Source: XN24 sp964462675
GTDB lineage: Bacteria > Pseudomonadota > Gammaproteobacteria > Steroidobacterales > XN24
Direction: 5' to 3'
NCBI GenBank assembly: GCA_964462675.1
Contig: CAYWYS010000011.1
Coordinates: 1 to 64,000, forward strand
Length of the DNA stretch: 64,000 bases
The position numbers and the translations under genes are program-made. The notes under the pieces were generated by a model. It was not told where the DNA came from. It worked only from the letters and a program-made list of their open reading frames with translations, and made no database searches. Below, one piece after another: positions 34,332 to 42,936 of the stretch. The first letter of the stretch is position 1. Every line of letters starts with the position of its first letter.

Positions 34332-36463
34332 GCGAACACGCGTCGCGCGAGCCGCAGCGCCGCCTGCGGCGCATGCGCGCGCTTCCAGTTGCCGGCGACG
34401 TACTTGTTGGCCTCCATCATCGTCGGGTAGACGTGGATCGTGCCGAGCAGCTTGTTCAGCCCGAGGCCGTGCTTCATCGCCAGCACGAATTCTGCGATCA
34501 GGTTGCCGGCGTCCGCGCCGACGATCGTCGCGCCGAGAATCTTGTCCTTGCCGGGCTGGGTCAGCACCTTGACGAAGCCGTGGTCGGCGCCGTCGGCGAT
34601 CGCCCGGTCGAGGTCGTCGATGCCGTACTTCGTCACCTCGTAAGCGATGCCCTGGGCGCGGGCCTCGTCCTCCGACAGGCCGACCCGCGCGACCTCCGGT
34701 TCGGTGAAGGTCGCCCAGGGAATGACGCGGTAGTCGGCCCGGTAAGACCAGAATGGCGCCAGCAGGCCGTTGACCGCCGCATACCAGGCCTGATGCGCGG
34801 CGACATGCGTAAACTGGTACGGGCCGGCGACATCGCCACAGGCGTAGATGTTGGGGAAGTTCGTCCGCAGGAAACCATCGACGCCGACGGTGTGGCGCTC
34901 GCTGAGCGCGACGCCGAGCTCCTCGAGGCCGAAGCCCTCTATATTCGCGCGCCGGCCGAGCGCGATCAGCAGCCGGTCGAACGGCAGCACGACCTCGGCG
35001 CCGGCATGCTCGCAGACGAGCCACTGTCCCTCGTCGTCGGTCTCGACCCGCACGGCCCGGTGCGCCGTCGCAAGCTGCAGGCCCTCGGCGCGGAAGCGCG
35101 CCTCGAGCTCGGCGGCGGCATCCGCGTCCTCGCGCGGCAGCAGGCGCGGCGCCATCTCGACCAGCGTCACCTCGCTGCCGAAGCGCGCGAAGCATTGCGC
35201 GAGCTCGGCGCCGATCGGCCCGCCGCCGAGCACGACGAGCCGCCCCGGCAGCTGGCGCAGCTCCCACACGGTGTCGCTGCTCAGGTAATCGACGCGTTCC
35301 AGCCCCTGGATCGGCGGCACCAGCGGGCGCGCCCCGGTCGCGATCACGATACTGCGCGCGGACAGCCGGCGGCTGCCCACCTCGATCTCCCACGGCGAGA
35401 CGAGCCGCGCCTCACCGCTGATGACTTCGACGCCGAGCTCCGTGTAACGCGCCACCGAATCGTGCGGCTCGATCTTGCGGATGACCTCGTGGACGCGCGC
35501 CATGACCTCCGCGAAGTCGAACTCGACCTGTGCATTGCGGATGCCGAACTGCAGCGCATCGCGCACCTCCTGGACCGCCCGCGCGGAGCGGATCAGCGCC
35601 TTCGACGGCACGCAGCCGGTGTGCAGGCAGTCGCCGCCCATGCGGTGCCTCTCGATCAGCGCGACCCTGGCCTTCACGGCCGCCGCGATGTACGCCGTCA
35701 CGAGTCCGGCGGAGCCTGCGCCGATGACCACGAGGTTGTAATCGAACTTGTGCGGCTTGCGATGGCCGCGGTAGATGCGCCGGCCCTGCAGCCAGCGCGC
35801 CAGCCAGCGCATCAGCAGCGGCATCAGGCCGATCAGCGCGAAGGCGCCAATCAGGCCCGGCGAAAGCACGTCGCCGGGAGACTCGATCCGTGCCAGCTGC
35901 GTGCCCGCGTACACGTACACCACCGTGCCGGGCAGCATGCCGACCTGGCTGACCCAGAAATAGGTCCAGGTGCGCAGCGCCGTCAGGCCGGTCAGCAGGT
36001 TGATCATGAAGAACGGAAACAGCGGCACGAGGCGCAGCGTGAACAGGTAAAACGCACCGTCGCGCTCGATGCCGGCATCGAAGGCCTTGAGCCGCTCGCC
36101 GTAGCGCTCGCGCAATGGCTGGCGGAGCAGGAAGCGGGCCACCAGGAATGCCAGGGTTGCGCCGATGGTGCTGGCGAACGAGACCAGCACGGTCCCCAGC
36201 AGCAGGCCGAACAGGGCGCCGGCCGCCAGCGTCATGACGGCGGCGCCGGGGATCGACAGCGCCGTGACCAGCACGTAGAAGGCGAAGAACAGGAGTGCGG
36301 CGAGCCACAGGTTGGCGCCGGTCCAGGCCTGCAGTTCCGCTTGCCGGGCCTTGAGCTGCTCGAGCGTCAGCGCGTCGCCGGCGCCCGACAGCCACAGCCA
36401 TGCGAGCAAGGCCGCGACGATCGCGGCGATGACCCAGCGCCACCGCGCGGCGGTTATCCTCAT
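34316..36463 (-). CDS. VTT (TMEM64/DedA-like) membrane domain fused to mercuric reductase-like flavoprotein
   Basis: 715 aa. Residues about 1-235 are a TVP38/TMEM64 (VTT) membrane domain with about six helices (SIPGAAVMTLAAGALFGLLL, FTLRLVPLFPFFMINLL). Residues about 245-715 are a class I pyridine nucleotide-disulfide oxidoreductase: FAD motif LVVIGAGSAGLV, redox disulfide GGDCLHTGCVPSK, NAD motif VVLGGGPIGAELAQ, FAD site NIYACGDVAGPY and dimer-interface active-site HVYPTMMEA, where lipoamide dehydrogenases have HAHPT. It may pass electrons across or near the membrane. The MerA-type C-terminal Cys pair is absent, so mercury reduction is unlikely. Confidence 0.9.
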   Translation of the reverse strand: MRITAARWRWVIAAIVAALLAWLWLSGAGDALTLEQLKARQAELQAWTGANLWLAALLFFAFYVLVTALSIPGAAVMTLAAGALFGLLLGTVLVSFASTIGATLAFLVARFLLRQPLRERYGERLKAFDAGIERDGAFYLFTLRLVPLFPFFMINLLTGLTALRTWTYFWVSQVGMLPGTVVYVYAGTQLARIESPGDVLSPGLIGAFALIGLMPLLMRWLARWLQGRRIYRGHRKPHKFDYNLVVIGAGSAGLVTAYIAAAVKARVALIERHRMGGDCLHTGCVPSKALIRSARAVQEVRDALQFGIRNAQVEFDFAEVMARVHEVIRKIEPHDSVARYTELGVEVISGEARLVSPWEIEVGSRRLSARSIVIATGARPLVPPIQGLERVDYLSSDTVWELRQLPGRLVVLGGGPIGAELAQCFARFGSEVTLVEMAPRLLPREDADAAAELEARFRAEGLQLATAHRAVRVETDDEGQWLVCEHAGAEVVLPFDRLLIALGRRANIEGFGLEELGVALSERHTVGVDGFLRTNFPNIYACGDVAGPYQFTHVAAHQAWYAAVNGLLAPFWSYRADYRVIPWATFTEPEVARVGLSEDEARAQGIAYEVTKYGIDDLDRAIADGADHGFVKVLTQPGKDKILGATIVGADAGNLIAEFVLAMKHGLGLNKLLGTIHVYPTMMEANKYVAGNWKRAHAPQAALRLARRVFAWRRG

Positions 36464-36567
36464 GGCCTCGCTCTCCCTGTCCTCGACGCAGCAATTGTCG
36501 GAGTGGACCCGGGTCCGAGGCGAAAGATTACGCCGGCAGCACCGAAAGCTGAAATCGGCCTACTGGA

Positions 36568-37983
36568 TCACTCGGCGGCGAGCACCACGTCGGCCACGAA
36601 GCAGCCGCCCGGATCGTCGGCGCCGAAGGCCGTGGCGGTCATCCCCGCCGCGAGATCCTCGAGCTTCGCTTCGACCTGGCTGAAGTCGTCGTCCGTCTCG
36701 CTGACCAGGAAGATCGCCGCGGTGGCCGCGTCCACGCAGCGATCCCCGATCGTTGCGACAGTGACGACGAGGCGTTTTTGCGCCACATCGACCGCCTGGA
36801 TCGTGCCCTGCAGCACCTCGGTCGCCGCATCGAGATCGAGCACGATGAACGAGGTCTTCAGCAAGCCTGGCGTGGTGACACTCGCGACGCCCTCGAACAG
36901 GCCGGGCACGCCGGTGGCGATCGCCTCCGGCCCGACGAACTCGGCCTGGCGGTTGCCGATCTTCGTGCCCTGCTGCAGCAGGCCTGCATCGAGCTCACCC
37001 GATGACGGATTCAGCCCGAACTGGCTGTCGCCGCCGACCGCCGAGGTCGCGACTGCCGGCACGCGCGAGAACGTTCCCAGCGGGCCGAGCTGCACGACGA
37101 AACCACGCAGCGCCACGTCAGGCACGTGCCGCTGATGCTGCCCCGGATGACGGACGCCCGGTCCGAGCCGGAACAATCGCCCGATGGCCGTCAGCTCCAG
37201 CTCCGGCTGGATGGCGTCGCGGCCGGTCGGGTCGGCGGCAGGATCGAAGAGGCCCGCCTCGTCGTCCAGCAACACCTCGAGGCAGTGGCGCAGCCTGGCC
37301 GTCGTGCCGTCGGATGCGGCCAGGCGCGTCTGGCAGAGCACGAAGCCGTCCGTGGTCAGCTCACGGACGACGCCGTGGACGCGCGTGAAGCGTTGCAGGT
37401 CCTCGACGCCGAGGATCCGCACGAACACGACCGGGCGCACGATGATGATGCCGCTCGCGCCCGCCTCGGTGACCTTCAGCGCCTTGTTCATGTCGAAGTC
37501 GAGCTGGACCATCAGCGTCTGGTCGCCGACGACCGTGAAGCCGCCGCGCGGGTTCAGGTCGATCTTGCCGTCGGCGACGAGCTTGGCGTCGCGGGACTCG
37601 GTCACTTCGCCGGCCGCGTCGAGCCGCTGCAGCTCGATGCCCGAAACCCTGAGGCGGATCTTGCTGTAGTTGCCGACCGGCACGCCCTCGGCGATGTGAA
37701 ACACTTCCGAGTAGCTGCCGAGTTCCAGCAGGTCGACGGTTTCCTCGCCGGCAAAAATCTGCGCCGGCGGGCCAATGTCGGACAACAGCGTGATCTCGGT
37801 GATGGTCGCGAGCGCGCGATCCCAGGAATGTGTCGGCGCATCCGTCAGGATGATGCCGACCGCGCCCGTCTGGCTGGCCGGCGGGTTCGCTGGCGCGCCG
37901 GAATCCCCGGAGCCGCCGCAGCCATACAGCAGCGTCGCTGCAATTATCAGTAGCGCGGGGTGAAACAATCGAAGGGATGTCAT
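36568..37983 (-). CDS. DUF4382 domain lipoprotein
   Basis: 471 aa. A lipoprotein signal (LLIIAATLLYGC, lipobox LYGC) is followed by a Gly/Ser-rich spacer and a DUF4382 domain at about 25-180 (GAVGIILTDAPTHSWDRALA, then ITEITLLSD, YSKIRLRVSGIEL). The C-terminal part has repeated beta-type segments (RVHGVVRELTTDGFVLCQTR, LQGTIQAVDVAQKRLVVTVA) like DUF5666 OB-fold repeats. Probably surface- or periplasm-exposed; ligand unknown. AGGAGG lies seven bases before ATG 37983, fixing the start. Confidence 0.85.
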   Translation of the reverse strand: MTSLRLFHPALLIIAATLLYGCGGSGDSGAPANPPASQTGAVGIILTDAPTHSWDRALATITEITLLSDIGPPAQIFAGEETVDLLELGSYSEVFHIAEGVPVGNYSKIRLRVSGIELQRLDAAGEVTESRDAKLVADGKIDLNPRGGFTVVGDQTLMVQLDFDMNKALKVTEAGASGIIIVRPVVFVRILGVEDLQRFTRVHGVVRELTTDGFVLCQTRLAASDGTTARLRHCLEVLLDDEAGLFDPAADPTGRDAIQPELELTAIGRLFRLGPGVRHPGQHQRHVPDVALRGFVVQLGPLGTFSRVPAVATSAVGGDSQFGLNPSSGELDAGLLQQGTKIGNRQAEFVGPEAIATGVPGLFEGVASVTTPGLLKTSFIVLDLDAATEVLQGTIQAVDVAQKRLVVTVATIGDRCVDAATAAIFLVSETDDDFSQVEAKLEDLAAGMTATAFGADDPGGCFVADVVLAAE

Positions 37984-38052
37984 GACACATCCTCCTATGA
38001 GCAATCTAATAGCGTGAAGACATGATCGCACTGCGGCACGGCGATCACAAAG

Positions 38053-38067
38053 TTGACATTATGTCAA
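38053..38067. promoter_or_regulatory. TTGACATTATGTCAA palindrome (operator or -35 region)
   Basis: Perfect 7-1-7 inverted repeat TTGACAT-T-ATGTCAA in the 145 bases between the divergent DUF4382 lipoprotein and spermidine-synthase-like genes. It also contains a consensus -35 hexamer (TTGACA), so a dimeric repressor bound here would block a promoter. The AT-rich composition contrasts with the GC-rich surroundings. The regulator is unknown. Confidence 0.5.
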
Positions 38068-38128
38068 ATCTATGGGGCACCGCCGGAGAGCCCGCCCCGC
38101 CTGGCCGCGGGCATGCTACGCTCCCGCC

Positions 38129-38875
38129 GTGGCATTGCTGTGGCGCCTTGACTCCGGTGGAACGCGATACGAGGTGCGCAGCCATGGCGCGACGCGCCGG
38201 CTGTTCAGCGACGGCGTGTTCCATTCGGCGTGGAACCCCAGGACGGGCCTGACCGGGCGCGCCTGGGACCTGTTCCTGCCGGCGGCGTTCACGCTCGCGA
38301 TCCCGCCCCGGCGCATCCTGGTGCTCGGCATCGGCGGCGGCACCGCGCTGCTGCAATACCGGCGTTTCATCGACCCGGACACCCTGATCGGCGTCGACCT
38401 CGATCCGGTCCACATATACGTCGGGCAGAAATTCTTCGGCCTCGGCGAGGCCGGCATCGAGCTCGTCGAGGCTGATGCGCGCGACTGGGTCGCCGCCTGG
38501 GACGGACCGCCGTTCGACCTCGTCGTCGACGACCTCTATGGCCATGGCGCCGGCGAGCCGCGCCGTGCCGTGCCGATGACCACCCGGTGGGCGCGGGCGC
38601 TGGCCCGGCTGGTCGCCCCCGGCGGCGCACTGGTGGCGAACTTCATTTCGGTCGACGAGCTGAACGGCTGTGCCCAGCTGCATGTGCCGGAAGCCCACGC
38701 CGAGTACGCGTGCGCCTTTCGTTTTCGCGGGCAGCGCGACGAGAACGCGATCGCGGCCTTCTGCCGGCAGCCGACCACGGCGGCCCAGGTTAGGCGTCGC
38801 CTGCGGCGCATTCCCGCGCTGGACGATCGCCGCCGCGACTGCCGCCTGCGTTACGCGATGCGACGCCTCTGGTAG
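38129..38875 (+). CDS. Spermidine synthase-like methyltransferase-fold protein
   Basis: 248 aa with a spermidine/spermine-synthase-like Rossmann fold: the nucleotide-type loop ILVLGIGGGTALLQYRRFID, acidic strand end GVDLDPVHIY, ELVEADARDWV and the catalytic-loop equivalent LVVDDLYGHG. The N-terminal substrate-binding strands are short. It may make a polyamine or be a stand-alone methyltransferase-fold enzyme; no speD lies nearby. GTG 38129 is favoured because upstream codons look non-coding; an in-frame start at 38072 would cover the intergenic region. Confidence 0.75.
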   Translation: MALLWRLDSGGTRYEVRSHGATRRLFSDGVFHSAWNPRTGLTGRAWDLFLPAAFTLAIPPRRILVLGIGGGTALLQYRRFIDPDTLIGVDLDPVHIYVGQKFFGLGEAGIELVEADARDWVAAWDGPPFDLVVDDLYGHGAGEPRRAVPMTTRWARALARLVAPGGALVANFISVDELNGCAQLHVPEAHAEYACAFRFRGQRDENAIAAFCRQPTTAAQVRRRLRRIPALDDRRRDCRLRYAMRRLW

Positions 38876-38968
38876 CGGCACGGGACGCGGCCCCGCCTGT
38901 TGCGCCGCGAGAGTGTCGCGCCAGCCGCGCCGGGCTATGATGGCCAGAGCGATGCGGGCGCGGGGACG

Positions 38969-39958
38969 ATGGATCGGTCAGAGCGCTTTCACAAGATCAT
39001 CCGGTTACTGAAAGACCGGCGAGTGGTGTCCCGGGATGCATTTCTCGAGGCGCTCGGGGTCTCGCGCGCGACCTTCAAGCGCGACCTCGAGTACCTGCGC
39101 GACCGGATGGACGCGCCGATCCTGTGGGACGCCGAGGCGGGCGGTTATCGCCTCGCGGCCGAGAGCGGCGCGCCGCAGAACTACGAGCTGCCCGGCCTGT
39201 GGCTGAACGCCGGCGAGCTCTATGCGCTGCTCGCGATGGAGCAGTTGCTGGAAGGCCTGCAGCCCGGGCTGCTCGGCCCCCACGTGCGGCCGCTGCGCGA
39301 CCGCATCCGCAGGCTGATCGAGGTCGGCGAGCACTCGGCCGAGGAAGTCGGCCAGCGCATCCGCGTGCTCGAGGTCGGCAGCCGCCCGGTCGAGCCGGAG
39401 TGCTTCCAGGCGCTGGCCTCGGCGGTGCTGTCGCGGCGCAGGCTCAGGATCCGGCACTACAACCGGGTGCGCGACGAGGCGACCGAGCGGGTCGTGTCGC
39501 CGCAGCGCCTCGTCCATTACCGCGACAACTGGTACCTCGACGCCTGGTGCCACGAGCGCCAGGCGCTGCGGACCTTCTCGGCCGATGTCATCGAGGAGGC
39601 CGAGCTGCTCGAGCGGGCCGCGCGCGACATCCCGGAGGCGAAGCTCGACCGGCATCTCGGCGCCGGCTTCGGCATCTTCTCGGGCGCGCGCACCGAGCTG
39701 GCCGTGCTGCAGTTCGCGCCGGCGCGGGCGCGCTGGGTGGCGCGCGAGACCTGGCATCCGGAGCAGCAGGGGCAGCTCCAGCTGGATGGCTCGTACCTGC
39801 TGAAGGTACCCTTCAGCGACCCGCGCGAGCTCGTCATGGACGTCTTGAAGTACGGGCCGGACGTCGAAGTGCTGGCGCCCGCCTCGCTCGCCGCGCTGGT
39901 CGTCGGCCGGCTCGCGGATGCCCGCGCCGTCTACGACGCGCGATCTCGCGACGCGTGA
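38969..39958 (+). CDS. WYL-domain transcriptional regulator (YafY type)
   Basis: 329 aa. N-terminal winged helix-turn-helix of the DeoR/HTH_11 type (FHKIIRLLKDRRVVSRDAFL, LGVSRATFKRDLEYLRDRM), a middle helical region and a WYL ligand-binding domain (RIRHYNRVRDEATER, VSPQRLVHYRDNWYLDAWCH) with a C-terminal WCX region. WYL regulators often sense nucleotides or other ligands and control DNA repair or stress genes. Start ATG 38969 gives the canonical MDRSERFHK N-terminus. msrA follows on the same strand 72 bases after the stop, separated by a small hairpin. Confidence 0.9.
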   Translation: MDRSERFHKIIRLLKDRRVVSRDAFLEALGVSRATFKRDLEYLRDRMDAPILWDAEAGGYRLAAESGAPQNYELPGLWLNAGELYALLAMEQLLEGLQPGLLGPHVRPLRDRIRRLIEVGEHSAEEVGQRIRVLEVGSRPVEPECFQALASAVLSRRRLRIRHYNRVRDEATERVVSPQRLVHYRDNWYLDAWCHERQALRTFSADVIEEAELLERAARDIPEAKLDRHLGAGFGIFSGARTELAVLQFAPARARWVARETWHPEQQGQLQLDGSYLLKVPFSDPRELVMDVLKYGPDVEVLAPASLAALVVGRLADARAVYDARSRDA

Positions 39959-39962
39959 ATCG

Positions 39963-39981
39963 TCGCCGCGGCCGGCGGCGA
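39963..39981. terminator. Small hairpin after the WYL gene
   Basis: TCGCCGC (39963-39969) and GCGGCGA (39975-39981) form a 7-bp stem with a five-base loop, four bases after the WYL stop. No T tract follows, so termination is uncertain. Confidence 0.3.
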
Positions 39982-40030
39982 ATCCTCATGCTCTGGTATG
40001 TTGTTGTTCCCGCCTGATGGAGTGCTCGCG

Positions 40031-40687
40031 ATGTTCGCGTCCCTGCTCGGCCCGAAGTCCCGGATGATCACTGCCGACGAGGCGCTGCCCGGCCGCGCGA
40101 CGCCGATGCCGGTGCCGGACGGGCATTTCGTCAATGGGCGATCGATGACGCCCCCGTATCCCGCGGGGCTGGAGATCGCCGAGTTCGGCCTCGGCTGCTT
40201 CTGGGGTGCCGAGCGGCGCTTCTGGCAGACGCCCGGCGTCTGGGTCACGGCCGCCGGCTACGCGGGCGGGTTCACGCCGAACCCGGACTACAAGGAGGTC
40301 TGCTCGGGGCGGACGGGGCACACCGAAGTCGTGCGCGTGGTGTTCGACCCGGCCGAGACCAGCTACGAAGCCTTGCTGAAGGTCTTCTGGGAATCGCACG
40401 ACCCGACCCAGGGCATGCGCCAGGGCGGCGACGTCGGCACGCAGTACCGCTCGGCGATCTACACGCACGGCGACTTGCAGCAGCGGCTCGCGGAGGCGTC
40501 CCGCGACGCCTACCAGCGGGCCCTGTCGGTCGCCGGCCATGGCGCCATCACGACCGAGATCCACGCGGCGCCGGCGTTCTACTTCGCCGAGGACTACCAC
40601 CAGCAGTACCTGGCGAAGAATCCCGACGGTTACTGCGGACTGGGGGGCTGCAGCGTGTCCTACGTGCCGCCGGCGGTTGCGCGCTAG
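40031..40687 (+). CDS. msrA: Peptide-methionine (S)-S-oxide reductase MsrA
   Basis: 218-aa repair enzyme that reduces methionine S-sulfoxide in proteins. Catalytic Cys in GLGCFWGAERRFW at about residue 56. Other signatures: GYAGGFTPNPDYKEVCSGRT, GHTEVVRVVFDP, ESHDPTQGMRQGGDVGTQYR and YFAEDYHQQYL. Resolving Cys are in the tail GYCGLGGCSVSYVP. Length is typical of the longer MsrA class. A GGAG lies about 8 bases before ATG 40031. Its TAG stop is shared with the convergent lipoprotein gene through the palindrome CTAG. Confidence 0.95.
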   Translation: MFASLLGPKSRMITADEALPGRATPMPVPDGHFVNGRSMTPPYPAGLEIAEFGLGCFWGAERRFWQTPGVWVTAAGYAGGFTPNPDYKEVCSGRTGHTEVVRVVFDPAETSYEALLKVFWESHDPTQGMRQGGDVGTQYRSAIYTHGDLQQRLAEASRDAYQRALSVAGHGAITTEIHAAPAFYFAEDYHQQYLAKNPDGYCGLGGCSVSYVPPAVAR

Positions 40688-41364
40688 CGAATCAGGCCTT
40701 CCCGGCGCAGCCGTTCCGCGATCTGGCTGGTGACCTCGGCGAGGCCCTCCGCCCGCGAATCGAGGCCCTTGGCCTTGGTGTTCATCTCGTAGACCAAAGC
40801 CGCGTTGTCCGTCTCGAAGAGCCGCGTGACGATCTCGACCTGTCGCTCGAGACCCATGATCGACGGCGCCGTCTGGAACTCGCCGTAGACCACCGGCACG
40901 CCGTAGACGCCGAAGCCGCCGTAGTAACCGGTCGCGTAGCCAATGTCGGTGGCCTTGTAGTAAGCACCGCCGCGCGTGTCACCGGTACCGCCGTCCTGCA
41001 CCGCCGCCGTCGAGGCGACCAGGATGGTCGCAAGCACGGCGTCGGCCTGCTGCTCGGCGACCGCGCGCTCGATGTTCTCGCGAGTCAGCGGGTCCTCGTG
41101 CGGCATCGCATTGCAGCTCGTGATCGCGGTCGTCGACGCGCTGCGGATCCGCGTGGCGAGGAAAGTCTCGAAAGAACAGCGCTGGTTCAGCTTCGGGCTG
41201 ATCCCGACGACCAGCACCCGCGTGAACGCCTGCTCGCGCGACGCGCCGTCCTGCCATGCACCGTCGACCTTGACCGGCTGGGCGCAGCCGGCCAGCGATG
41301 CCGCGCCGAGCAGCACGAACATCGCGCCGAGAGGTGCAGCGCTCGCCCGCTCGCGGGGAATCAC
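40684..41364 (-). CDS. Probable lipoprotein of unknown function (DUF4136-like layout)
   Basis: 226 aa. Signal peptide with lipobox ASLAGC at about residue 28. The mature protein has two halves: a beta-strand with TRVLVVGISPKLNQR and two conserved-looking Cys (QRCSFE, ITSCNAMP), then a Gly/Tyr-rich middle (ATGYYGGFGVYGVPVVYGEF) and a strand VEIVTRLFETDNAALVYEMN. The pattern resembles DUF4136-type lipoproteins, but I do not claim membership. GTG 41364 with AAGG six bases upstream is preferred over GTG 41403. Confidence 0.7.
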   Translation of the reverse strand: MIPRERASAAPLGAMFVLLGAASLAGCAQPVKVDGAWQDGASREQAFTRVLVVGISPKLNQRCSFETFLATRIRSASTTAITSCNAMPHEDPLTRENIERAVAEQQADAVLATILVASTAAVQDGGTGDTRGGAYYKATDIGYATGYYGGFGVYGVPVVYGEFQTAPSIMGLERQVEIVTRLFETDNAALVYEMNTKAKGLDSRAEGLAEVTSQIAERLRREGLIR

Positions 41365-41448
41365 TCTACCTTGCACAATCTGCTCCCTGGATCTGCCGAT
41401 CACGCGGCTGCATGAAACAGGCGAAATGGACCTGCGCCATGATGCGCC

Positions 41449-42828
41449 TCAACCGAGCACGCTGGCCAGCAGCACCCAGCCCACGGCGATCGGGGCGACG
41501 AAGCGCAGCGTAAAGCGCCAGGCCCGAAACAGCCGCCCGTCGCGCAGGCCGAGCTCGGCGCGGGTCGTCTCGGCCGTCAGCACCCAGCCGACGAACACGG
41601 CGATCAGCATGCCGCCGAGCGGCAGCATCAGGTTCGACGTCAGGTAGTCGATCAGGTCGAAGACCGTCGATGCCCTGAAGCGCTCGAGATGCCCGAGCGG
41701 GAACCAGCCCGCCCAGAGGTTGAACGAAAACACGGTCGCGAGGCCGACCAGCCAGGCCGCGAAGCCGGCGATGATCGCGGCGGGCCCGCGGCGCATCCAG
41801 TCGTGCTCTTCCGCCCAGGACACGATCGGCTCGAGGATCGCGATCGACGAAGTCAGCGCCGAGACCAGCACCAGCACGAAGAACAATGCGCCGAACAGCG
41901 CGCCGGCCGGCATCTGGCCGAAGGCGATCGGCAGCGTGATGAAGATCAGCCCTGGACCCTCGGCCGGGTCGAGACCGTTGGCGAACACCAGCGGGAAGAT
42001 CGCGAGCCCGGACAGCAGCGCGACGCAGGTGTCAGCGCCGGCGATGTAGACCGCGGATTGGCCGATGCGTGTCTCCCGGTCCAGGTAGGCGCCGTACGTG
42101 ATCAGCAGCCCCATCGCGACGCTGACCGAGAAGAACGCCTGGCCGATCGCCTGCAGCACGACCGGCGCGGTGATCTTCGAGAAGTCCGCCTGGAACAGGA
42201 AGCGGATCGTGCGCGGCAGGTCGCCGGCGACGGCCGCATAGAGCACCAGTGCGACGAGCATCACCAGCAGTGCGGGCATCAGGAAGCGGACGGCCCGTTC
42301 GATACCGCGCTTGAGACCGACGGCGACGATGCTGACCGTCAGCGCCATGAACAGGGCATGCAGGCCCGCCAGCAAGGCCGGCGAGCCGAGCAGCGCGCTG
42401 AATTCCGCCCCGACCTGTTCGGCCGAAGCCCCGGTGAAGTGCCCCAGCGCGAGCTTCGGCACATAGGCCAGCGCCCAGCCCGCGATGACGCTGTAGAACG
42501 ACAGGATCAGGAACACCGCCAGCAGGTTCATCCAGCCGACGAACCGCCAGCCGGGGCTGGCACCCGCCTCGCGGGCCAGGGCGATGAAGCTGTTCGGCGG
42601 GCTCATCCGGCCGCGGCGCCCGATCAGCAATTCGGCCATGACGATCGGCACCGCCACCGCGGCGACCGCGACCAGGTAGACCAGCACGAAGGCCGCGCCG
42701 CCGCTGACGCCGGCCGTGTACGGAAACTTCCAGAGATTGCCGAGCCCCACGGCGGCACCGACCGCGGCCATCAGGAAGACGATTCGCGACGACCAGCCCT
42801 CGTGCGGCCCCGCGTTGCCCTGTTGCAT
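41449..42828 (-). CDS. Sodium-dependent neurotransmitter symporter (NSS) family transporter
   Basis: 459-aa LeuT-fold transporter with about 12 helices. The N-terminus WSSRIVFLMAAVGAAVGLGN, then LWKFPYTAGVSGGAAFVLVY, is the NSS signature containing the first sodium and substrate site; AIGQAFFSVSVAMGLLITYG matches TM6. Bacterial members import amino acids with Na+. The substrate cannot be told. The 108-base space to the divergent azoreductase gene should hold the promoters for both. Confidence 0.93.
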   Translation of the reverse strand: MQQGNAGPHEGWSSRIVFLMAAVGAAVGLGNLWKFPYTAGVSGGAAFVLVYLVAVAAVAVPIVMAELLIGRRGRMSPPNSFIALAREAGASPGWRFVGWMNLLAVFLILSFYSVIAGWALAYVPKLALGHFTGASAEQVGAEFSALLGSPALLAGLHALFMALTVSIVAVGLKRGIERAVRFLMPALLVMLVALVLYAAVAGDLPRTIRFLFQADFSKITAPVVLQAIGQAFFSVSVAMGLLITYGAYLDRETRIGQSAVYIAGADTCVALLSGLAIFPLVFANGLDPAEGPGLIFITLPIAFGQMPAGALFGALFFVLVLVSALTSSIAILEPIVSWAEEHDWMRRGPAAIIAGFAAWLVGLATVFSFNLWAGWFPLGHLERFRASTVFDLIDYLTSNLMLPLGGMLIAVFVGWVLTAETTRAELGLRDGRLFRAWRFTLRFVAPIAVGWVLLASVLG

Positions 42829-42936
42829 CGCTACCTGCTCCCCTGGCTCCTGGTGCGCCGGGCCGGTCTTGCGCCGGCTCCGAAGCGTGGATCATAGCGA
42901 ATACGGGGCTGCATCGTAGTTCGGAAGGCTATACCC

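Noticed and set aside
34373..37135. Very long open frame (920 codons) on the plus strand
   Set aside because: It is a shadow of the oppositely oriented VTT-flavoprotein and DUF4382 genes. Its translation is Arg/Gln/His-rich without motifs, as expected of high-GC antisense frames.
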